From contig NC_081406.1 in NCBI RefSeq assembly GCF_030272615.1, positions 458,518,072 through 458,582,071 on the forward strand: a DNA stretch of 64,000 bases, written 5' to 3'. The notes beneath the pieces are model-generated. The model made no database searches. It saw only the letters and a program-made list of their open reading frames with translations, and had not been told where the DNA came from. Both the position numbers and the translations under genes were made by a program. The stretch is from Cryptomeria japonica (Eukaryota > Streptophyta > Pinopsida > Cupressales > Cupressaceae). How positions within the stretch are numbered: position 1 is the stretch's first letter; the number at the start of each line of letters is the position of its first letter. Below are positions 46,248 through 57,665 of this stretch, in pieces.

Positions 46248-46642
46248 CTATATCTTAATTTTGATTTCTTATTTGTTAGATCTAAATAATTGCAATGTGA
46301 ACTTTAAAATTTCATTTTTGAGTTTGATCTTTTTGTGAAATTTAGAGGTTAATTGCATAAAAACCCTAATTTTTCATTTTGAGGAAATTAAGCATGTGAA
46401 GTATATATTTTTATTGTTTGTTTCAGATCTGATTTCTATTTCAAATTTGCAATTAAAATCAGTCTTTTTATTATAAAAATTAAGTGGTTAAACAGTAAAA
46501 CCCTAAATTTTAAGGGATCTCCTATTTCGACCTTTGACTGCTTATTTGATCTATCTAAACATCTCCAAACCAGACAATTTTCTGGAATTTGTAGTAGAAT
46601 AACAATATCTTTCATCTCTGAAATTTTCAAAAAATGTTTGTT

Positions 46643-46669
46643 GGACCGTGCATAATTTACGCACAGTCC
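46643..46669. repeat. palindrome copy 2
   Basis: GGACCGTGCATAA, T, TTACGCACAGTCC: 11 of 13 pairs. Confidence 0.85.
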
Positions 46670-47254
46670 TTGACATTTATTCTAAAATTTGGGAGTTGGA
46701 TTTGACTGTATTTTACTACTTAAATCCAGAGATTTGGTTGATTCTATCAATTTTTAAACCTCCTAAGGTCGAAAAAAAATCAAAATTGCATGTTTGATTT
46801 CCTTGCAATTTACAAAAAATCTAGATTTGAAATTGAACTTGTGCAAAATTTGGATCTTAATTCAATTTTTTAGATTTATCATTATTTTCAGATTTGTCTT
46901 CTTACTAAAAATATTCAAAATTTCAATTCCCTCCTTTTGGCAAAATTTCAAAATCAATTGGTTAGGATCTAAAACCCTAATTTTTAAAATAAATTGGAGT
47001 TTGTGCAAATTTCAATCAAATTCATTAATTTTTAGTCCTCTAAACATTTTCCAAGTTGGCCCTATCCATTAGGTCTGGTATTCTTCAAAATTTTCTTTCA
47101 ATTCATCATATTTCACAAAACCCTAATTAGGTCCTATTTTCACATTCTGAGCTTAAATTCACCTATCTATAGATCATAAAATCACTAAATTTTTTGGAAT
47201 TAGTAATAAAATCATTGTATCTATCATCCCTAAAAAATTCAAAAAGAGTTGAAG

Positions 47255-47281
47255 GGTTCGTGCATAACTTACGCACAGTCC
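47255..47281. repeat. palindrome copy 3
   Basis: GGTTCGTGCATAA, C, TTACGCACAGTCC. The left arm has diverged while the central GTGCATAA...TTACGCAC is kept. Confidence 0.75.
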
Positions 47282-47599
47282 CTGGCTTTTTTCTTGAAAT
47301 TTTGGGAGACTGTTGGACTATGTTTTACTGCTCAATTCTAGAAAATTGGCTGATTTTGTCGAATTTTGTTCCCTCTAACATTAAAAATAATCTCCACTTT
47401 CAACATTCAATTTTCAAGATATAGTTTAAAATTAAGTGGTTAATTAAGAACAACCCTAATTTTAAATTAAAAAATTTCAATTCAACAACTTTGAATTTAT
47501 AAAATTAACAGATTTTTCAGGACACCCTAATTTTAATTTTCAATCTCTTTTGGATAATTATCATCATTCCTGGAAATTACACCATTCCTTCTTTAAATC

Positions 47600-48588
47600 A
47601 ATTACTAAGGGCAGTGCTGATAGTAATTTATATTATAAAATCACTAATGATGATATACTGATTGTTGAAGTATTTGTTGATGACATTATTTTTGGAGGTG
47701 AAGATAAATTATGCATAGAATTTTCTAAGAAAATGGAGAAAGAATTTGAGATGTCTATGATTGGTGAGATGAAATTTTTCTTAGTTTTGCAGATTACTCA
47801 GACTGACAAAGGTATTTTTATCTATAAAACTAAATATGTTAAGAAATTGTTGAAGAAATTTATTATGGGAGATTCTAAACTAGTAAGTACACCTATGGTT
47901 ACAAGTGAGAAATTGACAAGGAAATATGTTTCTGTGCTGATAAATCCTACAAGATACAAATCTATGATTGGAGGTCTACTTTATTTAACTCAGACTACAC
48001 CTGACATTATGAATGTTGTTTGTATTGTTTCAAGATTTTAGAGCAATCCTAGAGAAAATCATGAGATGGCAGTAAAAAAGATTTTTAGATACTTGCAAGG
48101 TACATCACAATATGGTTTGTGCTATCCTAAGAATGATAACTTCACTTTATGTGCATATGCATATGCTGATAGGGTTGGAGATGTTGATGACTAGAAAAGT
48201 ACTTCTGGTGGAACTTTCTTTCTTGGAAAGAAGTTGGTTTCATGGATCAGCAAGAAATAGTCATATACTTCTTTATCTACTGCTTGAGCTGAGTATGTTG
48301 TTGCTACTACTAATCGTACACAAGTTTTTATGGATGAAGCAAATGTTGAAGGATATAAAGGTGGATTGTGATGCACTGGTAGTTATTCATTGTGATAACT
48401 CTTCTGCTATTGATATATCTATCAAGTATAACTTTTTGAAGGATAAGGTGGAAGCAAATGAAGTTAAACTGGTTTATGTGAACACTAAAGAACAAATTGC
48501 AGATTTTTTCACTAAACCTTTATCTAAGGAATCTTTTGAGTACCTGAGAGATAGATTGGGGGTTTTTGCCCCTCTAATAGAGACTTGA
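47600..48588 (+). pseudogene. copia C: RT C-terminal half and RNase H
   Basis: Open to 48041: the catalytic FVDDIIFGGEDKLC (FVDD at 47673-47684), FEMSMIGEMKFFLVLQITQT and MIGGLLYLTQTTPDIMNVVC, then a stop after IVSRF. RNase H pieces follow with further stops (at the YA.ADRVGDVDD and SWISKK sites). A last open piece contains LKDKVEANEVKLVYVNTKEQ and FFTKPLSKESFEYLRDRLGV. The N-terminal fingers of RT are missing. Confidence 0.85.
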
Positions 48589-48997
48589 TTGACGCAGTTT
48601 GGCTTCAGTCCGATATGCATTATTAGAAACACTATTCATTCCATCACTGATGTGGGATGCTGCTGCTCAGAGGGAGTAGTCAACTTTGAGATTCATAGGC
48701 TAACATTTTTTCTTTGATATTTCTATCAGATTTGTGGCATTCATGTCAAAGGGGGAGAGATATTGATGTGAAAAAGATAAAGAAAGAAAAAAGAAAATCA
48801 TAGGGGGAGAGATAGCGATGTGAAAAATTAAGTCAAAACTTTGTAGAGATATTATTCATGGGTGGAGAGACATTGATATTCAGATCTATATGCAGGAGAT
48901 TGTTGGTTGTCTTCCATAGGGGGAGACTTGTTTGGAATTTCTTGGTACTTAGATTTTTTTCATATCTAGTGTTGCCATCAATGCCAAAGGGGGAGAT

Positions 48998-49882
48998 TGT
49001 TGGCCATTTGGTGGAATTGATTATATGTTGCATTGATATTTTGTCATTGAGTTTTAGGATGTTGTTGGTAATCTTGTTCAAGACTTGGCATTTGGAGATC
49101 ATTGTTGAAGAGTGTGGGCCTATACTTGGTCCTGGTTGATTTAGGTTATGGACCGACATTAATGTAACATGTGGAAGAATTATTGTTGTATTTCCAGGAT
49201 GTCTTTTGTTTTAGTCTAAGACCAACATGGCTTTTAGTGATGTAATTGGTTTATTTTCTGGTAGCTCACCTGATTGTTTATGGTCGAGGGTTTGTATAAA
49301 TAAGATGTAAGATCTCATTGTAGATCATCATGGTTTTTGTAAGAGGTCATGGTCAAGGAATGTAATATGCAAAAATTGTAATGTCATTTAGACAGAGGAG
49401 TTGGTCGATCAATGGAGATCTAATTGGATGTGTAAGAGGATTTAGTCTTCCAGTATTGAGCTTGACCAGAACTGGACTCAGGCATAGGAGATGCTCTCTT
49501 TTGAAGTTCAACACTTTTCTAGATTGTAGTCTAGATTTGTATGTAGTCAGTGAGACTCTTTTTTTTGATGAGAAGTGCATGCTCTAGGATGTTGGCCTTC
49601 CTGCAAGTGCAAGACCCTTCATTGTAAATTCACATACTTACTATAAAATTATTATCTAATTATGGGTAGGCTTCCCACTGTGGTTTTTCCCTTTACCAGG
49701 TTTTCCACGTACAAATATTGGTGTTGTGTGGATGGATTTTATTCTATGATTATTGTTTATGCTTAATTGGATTAACTGCTATTCTGGTACTGTGGTTTTG
49801 AATTGATAATGCTTTAGGTAATATATGACAACTGATTCACCCCCGCTCTCATTTGTCTTCCGGTTATATGAACTATCTAATA
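48998..49882 (+). repeat. 3' LTR of copia C
   Basis: 885 bp, starting TGTTGGCCATTTGGTGGAAT. TATA-like TGTATAAATAAG at about 49294. The C tract near 49843 is interrupted (CCCCCGCTCTC). Confidence 0.75.
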
Positions 49883-49939
49883 CCGACATCATTAGAAAAC
49901 TGAACTGTAACTGAAGAGAAGCACAGAGAGCCTGAAAAT

Positions 49940-51576
49940 TAGAAAACACCAAGGTATGCAAGGCTAAACCATTCGAAAAATGAGATCATTGGAGACAAAA
50001 ACATGGGAGTTATGACAAGGAGAATATTGGCAAATCAAGAGGTATGTTTCATTTCTCAGATTGAACCGACATCAGTAATTGAAGCCTCTAAATATGAATG
50101 TTGGATGAAATATATGGAAGATGAATTAGATCATGTAGAAAAGAACAGTACTTTGAATTTAGTTCCCCAACGTAAAAATAAGAATGTTATTGGATCAAAA
50201 TAGATTTTTATAAACAAACAGAGTGAGAATGGACAAGTTGTAAGAAATAAGGCTAGATTTTTTTTGCAAAGGATATTCTTAGAAGGAAGGAATTGATTAT
50301 GGTGAAAATTTTGCACCTGTAGCTAGAATTGAAGTTTTTAGACTATTTCTTGCTTATGTAGCCTATAAGAACTACAAGGTCTATCAGATGGATGTTAAGT
50401 GTGCATTCTTGAATGGATAACCTGAAGAGGAATTGTTTATTGAGAAACCTGATGGATTTTTACTGATAGATGACAAAAATATGGTTTGCAGATTAAGGAA
50501 AGCCCTATATGGATTAAAACAAGCTCCTAGAGCTTGGTATGCAAGGCTGGATAAGTATCTTTTGAAGCTTGATTTTATAAAAGGTAATGTTGACATCAAC
50601 CTATATTATAAGATCACTAATGATGATATTCTGATTATTGAACTATTTGTTGATGATATCATTTTTGGAGGTGAAGAAAAATTGTGCATGAAATTTTCTA
50701 ATAATATGCAGAGTGAATTTGAAATGTCCATGACTAGAGAAATAAGATTTTTTCTAGGTTTGAAGATTACTCAGACTGACAAAGGCATCTTTATCTGTCA
50801 AACTAAGTATCTCAAGGAATTGTTGAAGAAGTTTGGTATGGAAAATTCTAAAACCGGTTAGTACTCCTATGGTTACAAGTGAAAAATTATCAATTAAGGA
50901 TGTATCCCCTTTAGTAAATTCTACAAGATATAAATCCATGATTGGTGGTTTGCTATATTTAACTCAGACTACACCGGATATAATGAATGCAGTCAGAATT
51001 GTATCAAGATTTCAAATTAATCCAAGAGAATCATGAAAGTGAAACAAAACAGATATTTCGTTATTTGCAAAGAACAATTGAATATGGTTTTTGGTACCCT
51101 AAAGAGGATGACTTCACTTTATGTGCATATACAGATGCGGATTGGGCAGGTGATGTTGATGACCGGAAGAGCACATCCAGTGGAACATTCTTCCTTGGGA
51201 AGTAGTGTGTCTCATGGATCAACAAGAAGGAGCCATGCATTTCTTTATCTACTGTTGAACCAATTGTACTCAATCTCTATGGATGAAATAGAAGTTGAAG
51301 GATATACAAGTGAGTTGTAATGATCTGGTAGTTATCCATTGTGATAACTCTGCAATTATTGATATATCAAATAATCCAATATTTCACTCCAAGAATAAGA
51401 ACATATCAATCAGGTATAACATTTTGAAGGAAAAGGTGGAAGCAAAAGAAGTCAGATTAGTTTATATGAACACTAAAGAGAAGATAGCAAACATATTCAC
51501 TAAACCTTTGTCTCAGGAATCATTTGAGTATTTGAGAAATAGATTGGGGGTTTCTACCCCTCTGGTAGAGACTTAA
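49940..51576 (+). pseudogene. copia D: RT and RNase H, broken
   Basis: MGVMTRRILANQEVCFISQI opens the RT region, then DELDHVEKNSTLNLVPQRKN and a stop near 50204 at the GSKW site. After a frameshift and an in-frame TAA at 50419 come PDGFLLIDDKNMVCRLRKAL, YGLKQAPRAWYARLDKYLLK and FVDDIIFGGEEKLC. A single inserted base near 50855 shifts frame before VSTPMVTSEKLS. RNase H shows LCAYTDADWAGDVDDRKSTS, a TAG after FFLGK, a deletion around YVVAT, and the end IFTKPLSQESFEYLRNRLGV. The catalytic FVDD is kept, but the enzyme is disabled. Confidence 0.85.
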
Positions 51577-51844
51577 ATGATGCAAATGTGCATCATTCTG
51601 GTATGCATTATCAGAGCTATCCTTTGTTCTGGATTGATAAAATAATTCTACTACTCAGGGAGAGTAGTCAACCTCGAGATGTAGAGTTTTTTTATTTTGT
51701 TTGATTCTTTGGCACTGTTGTCAAATGGGGAGAAATATATGTGAATAATTATTCTTATTTACTGATTGCACTCCTTAGGAGGATTTTGGTGGTATTTGGT
51801 CTTTTGTTTCAAATTTGGTTTAGAGCTTCATTGTTATATTATTT

Positions 51845-52639
51845 TGTTGGCAAATGCACACTCCAATGAGAAATTGTAGGTGATTGAAGGTATTGTCATT
51901 GATGGAAACCTTACAATCATGTGATAGCAGCAGGCAGACATAAGCACTGGCACCGACAGACTCTACACTGGCATACAGATCACTGGCACCAAAAAGAAGA
52001 TTACTGGCACCCTGGCCGACAAGAATTTTGAATAAATGTATTTTGTAATTAATTGTAAAATCTTTTGTAAGCCAACACGACGGATTGTAATGTGACTCAT
52101 ATATGTATGAGATCATTGTAGATCATTTATAAGGTGTGTATAATGCGAAGTATGAAAGGAATATAGCATATCTAATATGCAAATTATTGGATAAGGGTTT
52201 ATGTATATTGCAGATCTTAAACCGGTACTGAATCTGGCATAGCAGATACTGATCTGAAGTAGTACAAGACATTGGATTTGTATAATCCAATTTTTTATGT
52301 CAGTGTGACTTCTTTTATAATTGAGCAATGAGCTCTAGGCACTTGGCCTTCCTGCATGTGCAGGCCCCTATTGTAAACAGTAATAGTCTCTTATTGGCCA
52401 GTAAGTGAATATTGTGGGTCACAAATCCCACCGAGGTTTTTCCCACACCAGGTTTCCTCATTAAAATATTGTGTTATGGTGTGCTTTTCATATTGTGGTT
52501 GTTGTTCTTATTTGTTGCATTATTTTTGGTTTATCGGTACATAGTTTTAATATGCTTTTCATGTTATAAGTTAAGAAAATTATTTTACCGGTCAGATACT
52601 GATTCACCCCCCCTCTTAGTATCTTTGGGAATCCTAACA
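51845..52639 (+). repeat. 5' LTR of the nested deletion derivative
   Basis: 795 bp, followed by a primer site with one change (TTGGTATCAAAG, 52641-52652). Related to the solo LTR at 28704. Confidence 0.88.
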
Positions 52640-52842
52640 ATTGGTATCAAAGAAAGTGAGTTGGAAGGACTTCAACCGGAAACTCTTCTTTCACTGGTTG
52701 CAACTTCCTCTGAGAGTGATATGCTAGAGGTATTCAAAAGGGTAGAAAGGAATTGAAAGCCCTCACAGGTACCCTCACCCACTCCTAGAAAAACAAGACA
52801 AAAGCAATAGGCAATGAGGCCTCCAGTTAAGAAGTTAACTCC

Positions 52843-52873
<31 letters not shown>

Positions 52874-53112
52874 AAGGTAAAACAAGATATTGCTCCACTG
52901 GATAAACTCCTTAGTGAAATAACAAAAGATGGAAAGTTGAAAAACTTTAGCAAACTGTACAACACACTTTCCACTGATGACAAAGAAAGCATAGAAAATA
53001 GTGTAATTTTACACTTGGATATATACAAGAAATTTTTAATGGAAATTGTTGATGAAATACCCAGTAATTTGTATAGAAGACTAGAAGCTAGAAGGGTAAC
53101 CATTGTTGAATC
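52640..53112 (+). pseudogene. remnant gag-leader ORF with a lysine run
   Basis: An ATG at 52814 opens a frame with MRPPVKKLTPKK followed by an uninterrupted lysine run made by (AAG)n at 52844-52877. It continues with VKQDIAPLDKLLSEITKDGK, LKNFSKLYNTLSTDDKESIE and LEARRVTIVES before running into the LTR remnant. No capsid motif or knuckle is seen. An earlier frame (52640-52756) encodes LQPETLLSLVATSSESDMLE. These may be parts of one protein of this copia family split by stops; I do not recognise it. Confidence 0.5.
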
Positions 53113-53278
53113 ACCCCCCCCCCCCCCGCCTCTCAATATCTTGGGGAATCCTAACATATTTTATAGGAGATTGTTGGTGATCTTCCATTGGGGGAGACTT
53201 GTTTGGCATTTTCTTGGCACTTAGATGTTTTTCACATCTACTGTTGCCATCAATGCCAAAGGGGGAGATTGTTGGTCA

Positions 53279-54444
53279 TATAATGGAATTGATTATGTGT
53301 TGCATTGATGTTTTGTCATTGATGTCAACACTTGTTGTTATGGTTGTTTACCTGCTTCTGGTAGAAGGATTGGATTGGAAAGATAATCAGTTGATTGTCA
53401 CCGGTATGATTTGGTTGATGGAATAAGTTTGTATGGATGGTTCATATGCTTCTGAAGTATGTTTCAGTCAGTTGGTATTGTTTTGATGATCGGATGCTAT
53501 CTTATGTTCTAGTAAGCTTTCTTTACTGGTCCAGTAAGGGTTTCATCGATAGAGATTTATTGAAGATCTTTGATGTAATGCATAAGTGGTGTTGGTGTAG
53601 CTTCTCGAAGGGATTCAAAATCTTGATGGTTATTGTGGTCGTGCCTCATTTGATTGGTGTCATTTATTTGACGTGTGTGGATCTATTCTAGGTCCAGTGT
53701 TATCTAGGTTATGGATCGGTTTGCATGTAACATGTTGGTGGATCCTCTGATGAGCTTCCAGGATGTTTTATTAATTGGATGATATTTGTTTATCCTTATT
53801 CCAACATGATTTATGATTTTGTTTCAAGATTATGTAATGGATCTATTAAACTATCATTTGTGTGGCCGACCTAATTGGTTAGGTTCTGGGTTAGTATAAA
53901 TATATGTAAGATTTCATTGAAGATCATATAGGAGATGAGCGAATAATGTAATGATAATATGTGTAGAGGATTTGGTCAATCATAGGTGATTGAGTTGGGT
54001 TTATGTAAGAGGTTTTAGACCTCTAGTATTGAGCTTAACCAGAAATGTAATCTAGCATGTTTGAGGCTATCACCAAAAATTCTTCTCTCTAGATTGTAGT
54101 CCAAATATCTTGAGGTGGTTGACATCTCTATAGTCAGTAAGACTCCATTGTAATGAGCAGTGCACTCTAGGTGCAGGCCCCTATTGTAATCATATACTTA
54201 TTGTAGAAGTATCATCTGACTGTGGGTTGGGTTTCCCACTATGGTTTTTCCCTTTCCAGGTTTTCCATGTATAAATTATGGTGTTATGTGTTATTGTTGC
54301 ATGGTATTGATTCTCTTGTTTTTATTTATGCTTTAATGCTTAATCGGTTATACTGGTATATAAGGTTTTAAGTGCTTTAATTCACATAATCTATTAACAA
54401 CTGATTCACCCCCCCCTCTCAGTTGTTCTCTTGTTATCTTAACA
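53279..54444 (+). repeat. 3' LTR of copia D
   Basis: 1166 bp, TGTTGGTCATATAATGG...GTTATCTTAACA, with TATA-like AGTATAAATATATG at about 53894 and a GATTCACCCCCCCCTCTCAG tract near its end. Confidence 0.85.
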
Positions 54445-54540
54445 TTAACAAATTCTAGATATTTTTACAAAAAACCCTTTCTCATGATACTTTTGAGCAT
54501 CTCTAAAAGAATTTGGGAGTTATTTCTCCCTCCTCTTGAA
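54445..54540 (+). pseudogene. RNase H tail of another copia element
   Basis: Encodes a piece like ILDIFTKNPLSHDTFEHL, a stop, then KNLGVISPSS, the C-terminal end of a copia polyprotein. It differs from the tails of C, D, E and F, so copia D inserted into or recombined with a different copia family here. Confidence 0.65.
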
Positions 54541-55032
54541 TAAAGAAGTAAAGGGTGATGGGAGAGTTGGTGCTCTTGCAAAGTGTTTTAGAAATGTTAT
54601 GCTAGCAACAATGATATTAGAAGGATTATTGGTGTATGGAATTATGGGGTGTAATGCCTCTCTAACTATAACACGGTTAAGAAGGTATCATGATGTTGAA
54701 CCTATGCTTAGATACAAATGTAGTAAGTATTATTTATATTGAAATGTTAATCAATGTAGACAAAAATATATGTTAGATATAGTAATCACTATGATCATGA
54801 TGTTATAAATTCAGTTAATTATCTGCAAGTATTATGGTTATGTTTCAATGGATACTTAGATAGAAAGGGGTGATGTCAAAACATTCAAATATATGAGAAT
54901 GCATGTGATATTAAAATTTTCTTCCAATGATTTTAACACTTTAGTTATTTATATGTATATGTTGATGTTTGGATAACAGTAGGAGAATGTTTTGATTATA
55001 CTAATTAAAATATGATTATTTGATGATGCTTT
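54541..55032. other. unassigned AT-rich sequence
   Basis: Probably 3' untranslated sequence of the preceding copia remnant; no polypurine tract or LTR start found. Confidence 0.35.
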
Positions 55033-56140
55033 TGTTGGAATCAAGGAACACTGAGGGAGGGACTAAATCAGTGTTCTGTAATTTTTAATCTTATTAACTT
55101 GTCCTTTCAACCACTTAATGCAAATGAACAAAAGAAAGATGTAGAAACACAAAGAAAACAACAACAACGCCATAACACCAAATTTTGTACATGGAAAACC
55201 AAGTAAAGGGAAAAACCACTATGGGGATGAGACCCACAATATAAGTATACTCTGTATAAGTATACAAATATTGCAATGGAAATGCACATGCACTCAGGCA
55301 CACTACCTAGAGCTCACTACACAAAAGAAATAAGGGAATTAACCTCAGAAGGCTCACTACCTTACAAAATCTTTAAAAAAAGATAATTGGAATGCTTGAA
55401 ATGAAAAATAGCATCTAAAAATGCCAACGTACATTTCCGGTTAAGCACAAAACACTTATTCTCTAGTCGCTTTGTTCCACTATTCTACTTTATTCTAGAG
55501 CATAATTCCTTCAATTGCGCATGTGAAAATGTGTACAATCGATCACAAACACTTTTCACGCACACACTAATATAAAAAATGGTCATATCCACTAGTCTGT
55601 TATATCCGCACCACGAAATTAAGTCTTCTACATATCGGCTAAAAGAACATTATCAAAATATTGAAACATGCATACATAGTTGGCTCAATCCTAGCTCCAA
55701 TGCATATGGAGACCAAAAAGAATTACCCACATGCTTCCCGAATGTTTGCCAAACATCCTTGAACACCAAAATTACTCTACTAATTCCACACAATGATCAA
55801 CTAACCAAAACTTTCATACAACACTATTCATCCTAAAAACCTATATACCGGATCTTCTAGCTTAGTCAAGAATCAACACTAGATGCTAAGATTCTAGAAT
55901 AAGGTGCTCCAAACATATAACAACCTTCCTCTAGCTCCGCAACACAATATCTTCAAATGAAATGAAACACCAACCAAAACACTGTAAACTTCTAGATCCA
56001 CTATTCTAACTTCACCGAACTTAACCAAATCTTCATTCTGACTTTCGGTAGCATCAGATCACACATTGTAGATACAATATTTGACTTCTTTTTCCATCAA
56101 TGAAAACATCAAATGATCTATACAGTGTCTTTGGGCAACA
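55033..56140 (-). repeat. lone copia LTR
   Basis: 1108 bp. On the minus strand it runs TGTTGCCCAAAGACAC...CAGTGTTCCTTGATTCCAACA. It contains the typical GGAAAACCAAGTAAAGGG / AAAAACCACTATGGGGATG stretch and no internal region on either side. The flanks (GCTTT and AATTT) do not match, so it may result from recombination rather than being a simple solo LTR. Confidence 0.7.
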
Positions 56141-56277
56141 AATTTTATAATGATGTAATTTTTAGATGTTTTATGAGGTTACTTAGAATGTTATGATGTG
56201 ACCTTGATTGGAGAATGGTTAATGATGTTTTTACTATTTTGTATTATGTGGATATGTATGTGCTGGCATTTTGAGTT

Positions 56278-57665
56278 TGTTGGCATTTTGCATAAAGACT
56301 ACATTAATGATATGTTGTCATTGATGTCAATTGAACCGGTAATAGTATTCATGTTATTGTTGATATTGTTGTTTTTTATATTGGCTACTAACCGGTTAGA
56401 AGAGCTTTGTGGAAGATGTGAAGCAGTATGGTAAGTTTCTAAGTTGAACCGGTAAACCAGTGTAACGAGTTAAACCTTTCTATGCATTGTAACCAATAAA
56501 ACCTATCAGTTGTTAAACCCTAACCGATAAAGTTTGTTGGTTTATTATGATGAGCAATAATGATGGAGATATGTGTGATCATTGTATGAGGATAAGTTTA
56601 AATTGTTTTGGCACATTTGTTTATTGTCTAGGGAAGGAGAAAAGTGGATTGCATCTAATGCACAATGTGTGATGAGTTACAAACTCCTATGAAGCGGTGA
56701 TCATAGAGCGGTTGTAATTTTCTTGAAGAATGTGAAGAGATTGTCATGATTTCTAATGGTCAAGAATGTATTGACTTGTTTGTAATCTTGATGATGAGAA
56801 TTAGGTTTTGTTGTGTTACCAACCTAATTGATTTGTATTTAAGGTCGATGAAGTTGTTTGTAAAGGTTGTTGGAAAGATTGATAGAAACCTGTTGAATGT
56901 GTAGTTGCCTAACCAGTGAATGGATCTGCACTTTGAGTGAAGGCAGATTGAAGCTTAAAAGGATTTGATCAAGAAAATGTAGTGTTATTCAGACAGATCA
57001 AGAAAACCTATTGTTTTCTAACAATTATAGCAGAAGTGAAATCCCTTAACTGGGTAAGCTCTATCAAGGTGGTACATTAGCTTGGATTCTTAAATCCTCC
57101 AACAAGATTACTCCTAACAGGATATTGTGGCTTTCATCAAGGCATATTTGTAAATATCTTAACTGGGTAATTCCTAACTGGAATTAGTTCTTAATAGGAC
57201 TTATTGTAAACCTTTAACGGGATTGGCTCCTAATAGGGCAAACTTCAGAAGAGTTCAAATAGCTATCCTTGTGAGTCTCATCTCATCGTAGTTTTTACCT
57301 ATTTAGGTTTTCCATGTATAAACATTTGTATCAAGTGGTGAATGTTTTTGTGGTTATGATTTTATTTTTTGATTTGATTAACTTCTGATAAGGCATGATA
57401 ACTAGAAGCATTGAGAAATGAATATGTTGAGTTATGATTAAGCATTGTTGATGTTTACAAGATTGAAATTGTTTACTATTAAGTTATCACAATAGTCAAA
57501 CTGGTTGATGTCAAGTATTCTTATGAATATTGATCTTGACTGAGATATGTTTACTTTGTGTGATTGAATTTAAGTTTGGGAACTTTGTATTAGTTTTTCA
57601 ATATTCTGTTTCACCCCCCCCCTCTCAGTATTCTACCAGATACTTATTATTTCATCATACCATCA
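56278..57665 (+). repeat. lone copia LTR, right end uncertain
   Basis: Starts TGTTGGCATTTTGCATAAAG. It holds the CTCCTAACAGG / CTTAACTGGG repeats and TTTCACCCCCCCCCTCTCAG near its end. The exact end and the duplication were not found. Confidence 0.55.

Larger units (their letters stand above)
27866..47600 (+). mobile_element. gypsy element: 5' LTR split by nested insertions, primer site and leader
   Basis: The LTR starts TGTAGCATCATAAAATTGC at 27866 and ends CTTTACA at 46228, followed by the primer site. Its pieces are 27866-28554, 41619-41692 and 45772-46228, which give about 1.21 kb after removing the insertions and their duplications. The leader runs to about 47600, where a truncated copia RT begins without a visible boundary signal. 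No gag-pol of this element is left in the window. Confidence 0.7.
46248..47600 (+). other. gypsy leader, no ORF
   Basis: AT-rich and full of AAATTT words. It contains two copies (46643-46669 and 47255-47281) of the palindrome seen in the LTR, each followed by a similar stretch ending in AAATTT.GGGAG. No gag start is recognised before the sequence switches to copia. Confidence 0.6.
47600..49882 (+). mobile_element. 5'-truncated copia element C with 3' LTR
   Basis: Starts within RT (KGSADSNLYYKITNDDIL), then RNase H, 3' untranslated region, polypurine tract AAAGGGGGAGAT (48986-48997) and LTR 48998-49882. The left side is cut into the gypsy leader. The LTR ends CTATCTAATA, where TAACA is expected, and is followed at once by another copia fragment. 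Confidence 0.8.
51845..53156 (+). mobile_element. deletion derivative of a copia element nested in copia D
   Basis: Flanked by a perfect duplication TATTT (51840-51844 and 53157-53161). The 5' LTR is full (51845-52639, 795 bp, TGTTGGCAAATGC...AATCCTAACA). The internal part is about 470 bp. The 3' LTR keeps only its last 45 bp or so (GAATCACCCC...GGGGAATCCTAACA). One deletion therefore removed most of gag-pol together with most of the 3' LTR. Confidence 0.88.
49883..54444 (+). mobile_element. 5'-truncated copia element D with 3' LTR and a nested insertion
   Basis: Begins between integrase and RT, continues through RNase H to the 3' untranslated region, and is interrupted at 51845-53156. It resumes at 53162 (TTATAGGAGATTGTTGGTGATC), with the polypurine tract AAAGGGGGAGAT (53267-53278) and LTR 53279-54444 following. 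The resumed part matches the same region of copia C at 48885-48997, which proves continuity. The right flank is TTAAC; the left end is missing. Confidence 0.82.

Noticed and set aside
52672-53157. 161-codon minus-strand ORF
   Set aside because: Antisense of the lysine-run ORF and LTR remnant; the Phe run mirrors (AAG)n.
49883-54444. Reading 48998-49882 as the 5' LTR of copia D
   Set aside because: No primer site follows it, and its left neighbour is a matching RNase H region with polypurine tract, so it is the 3' LTR of copia C. The right flank TTAAC of D is not found before 48998.
55033-57665. Treating the two lone LTRs as one element with both LTRs
   Set aside because: They lie on opposite strands, are only 137 bases apart and differ in sequence.
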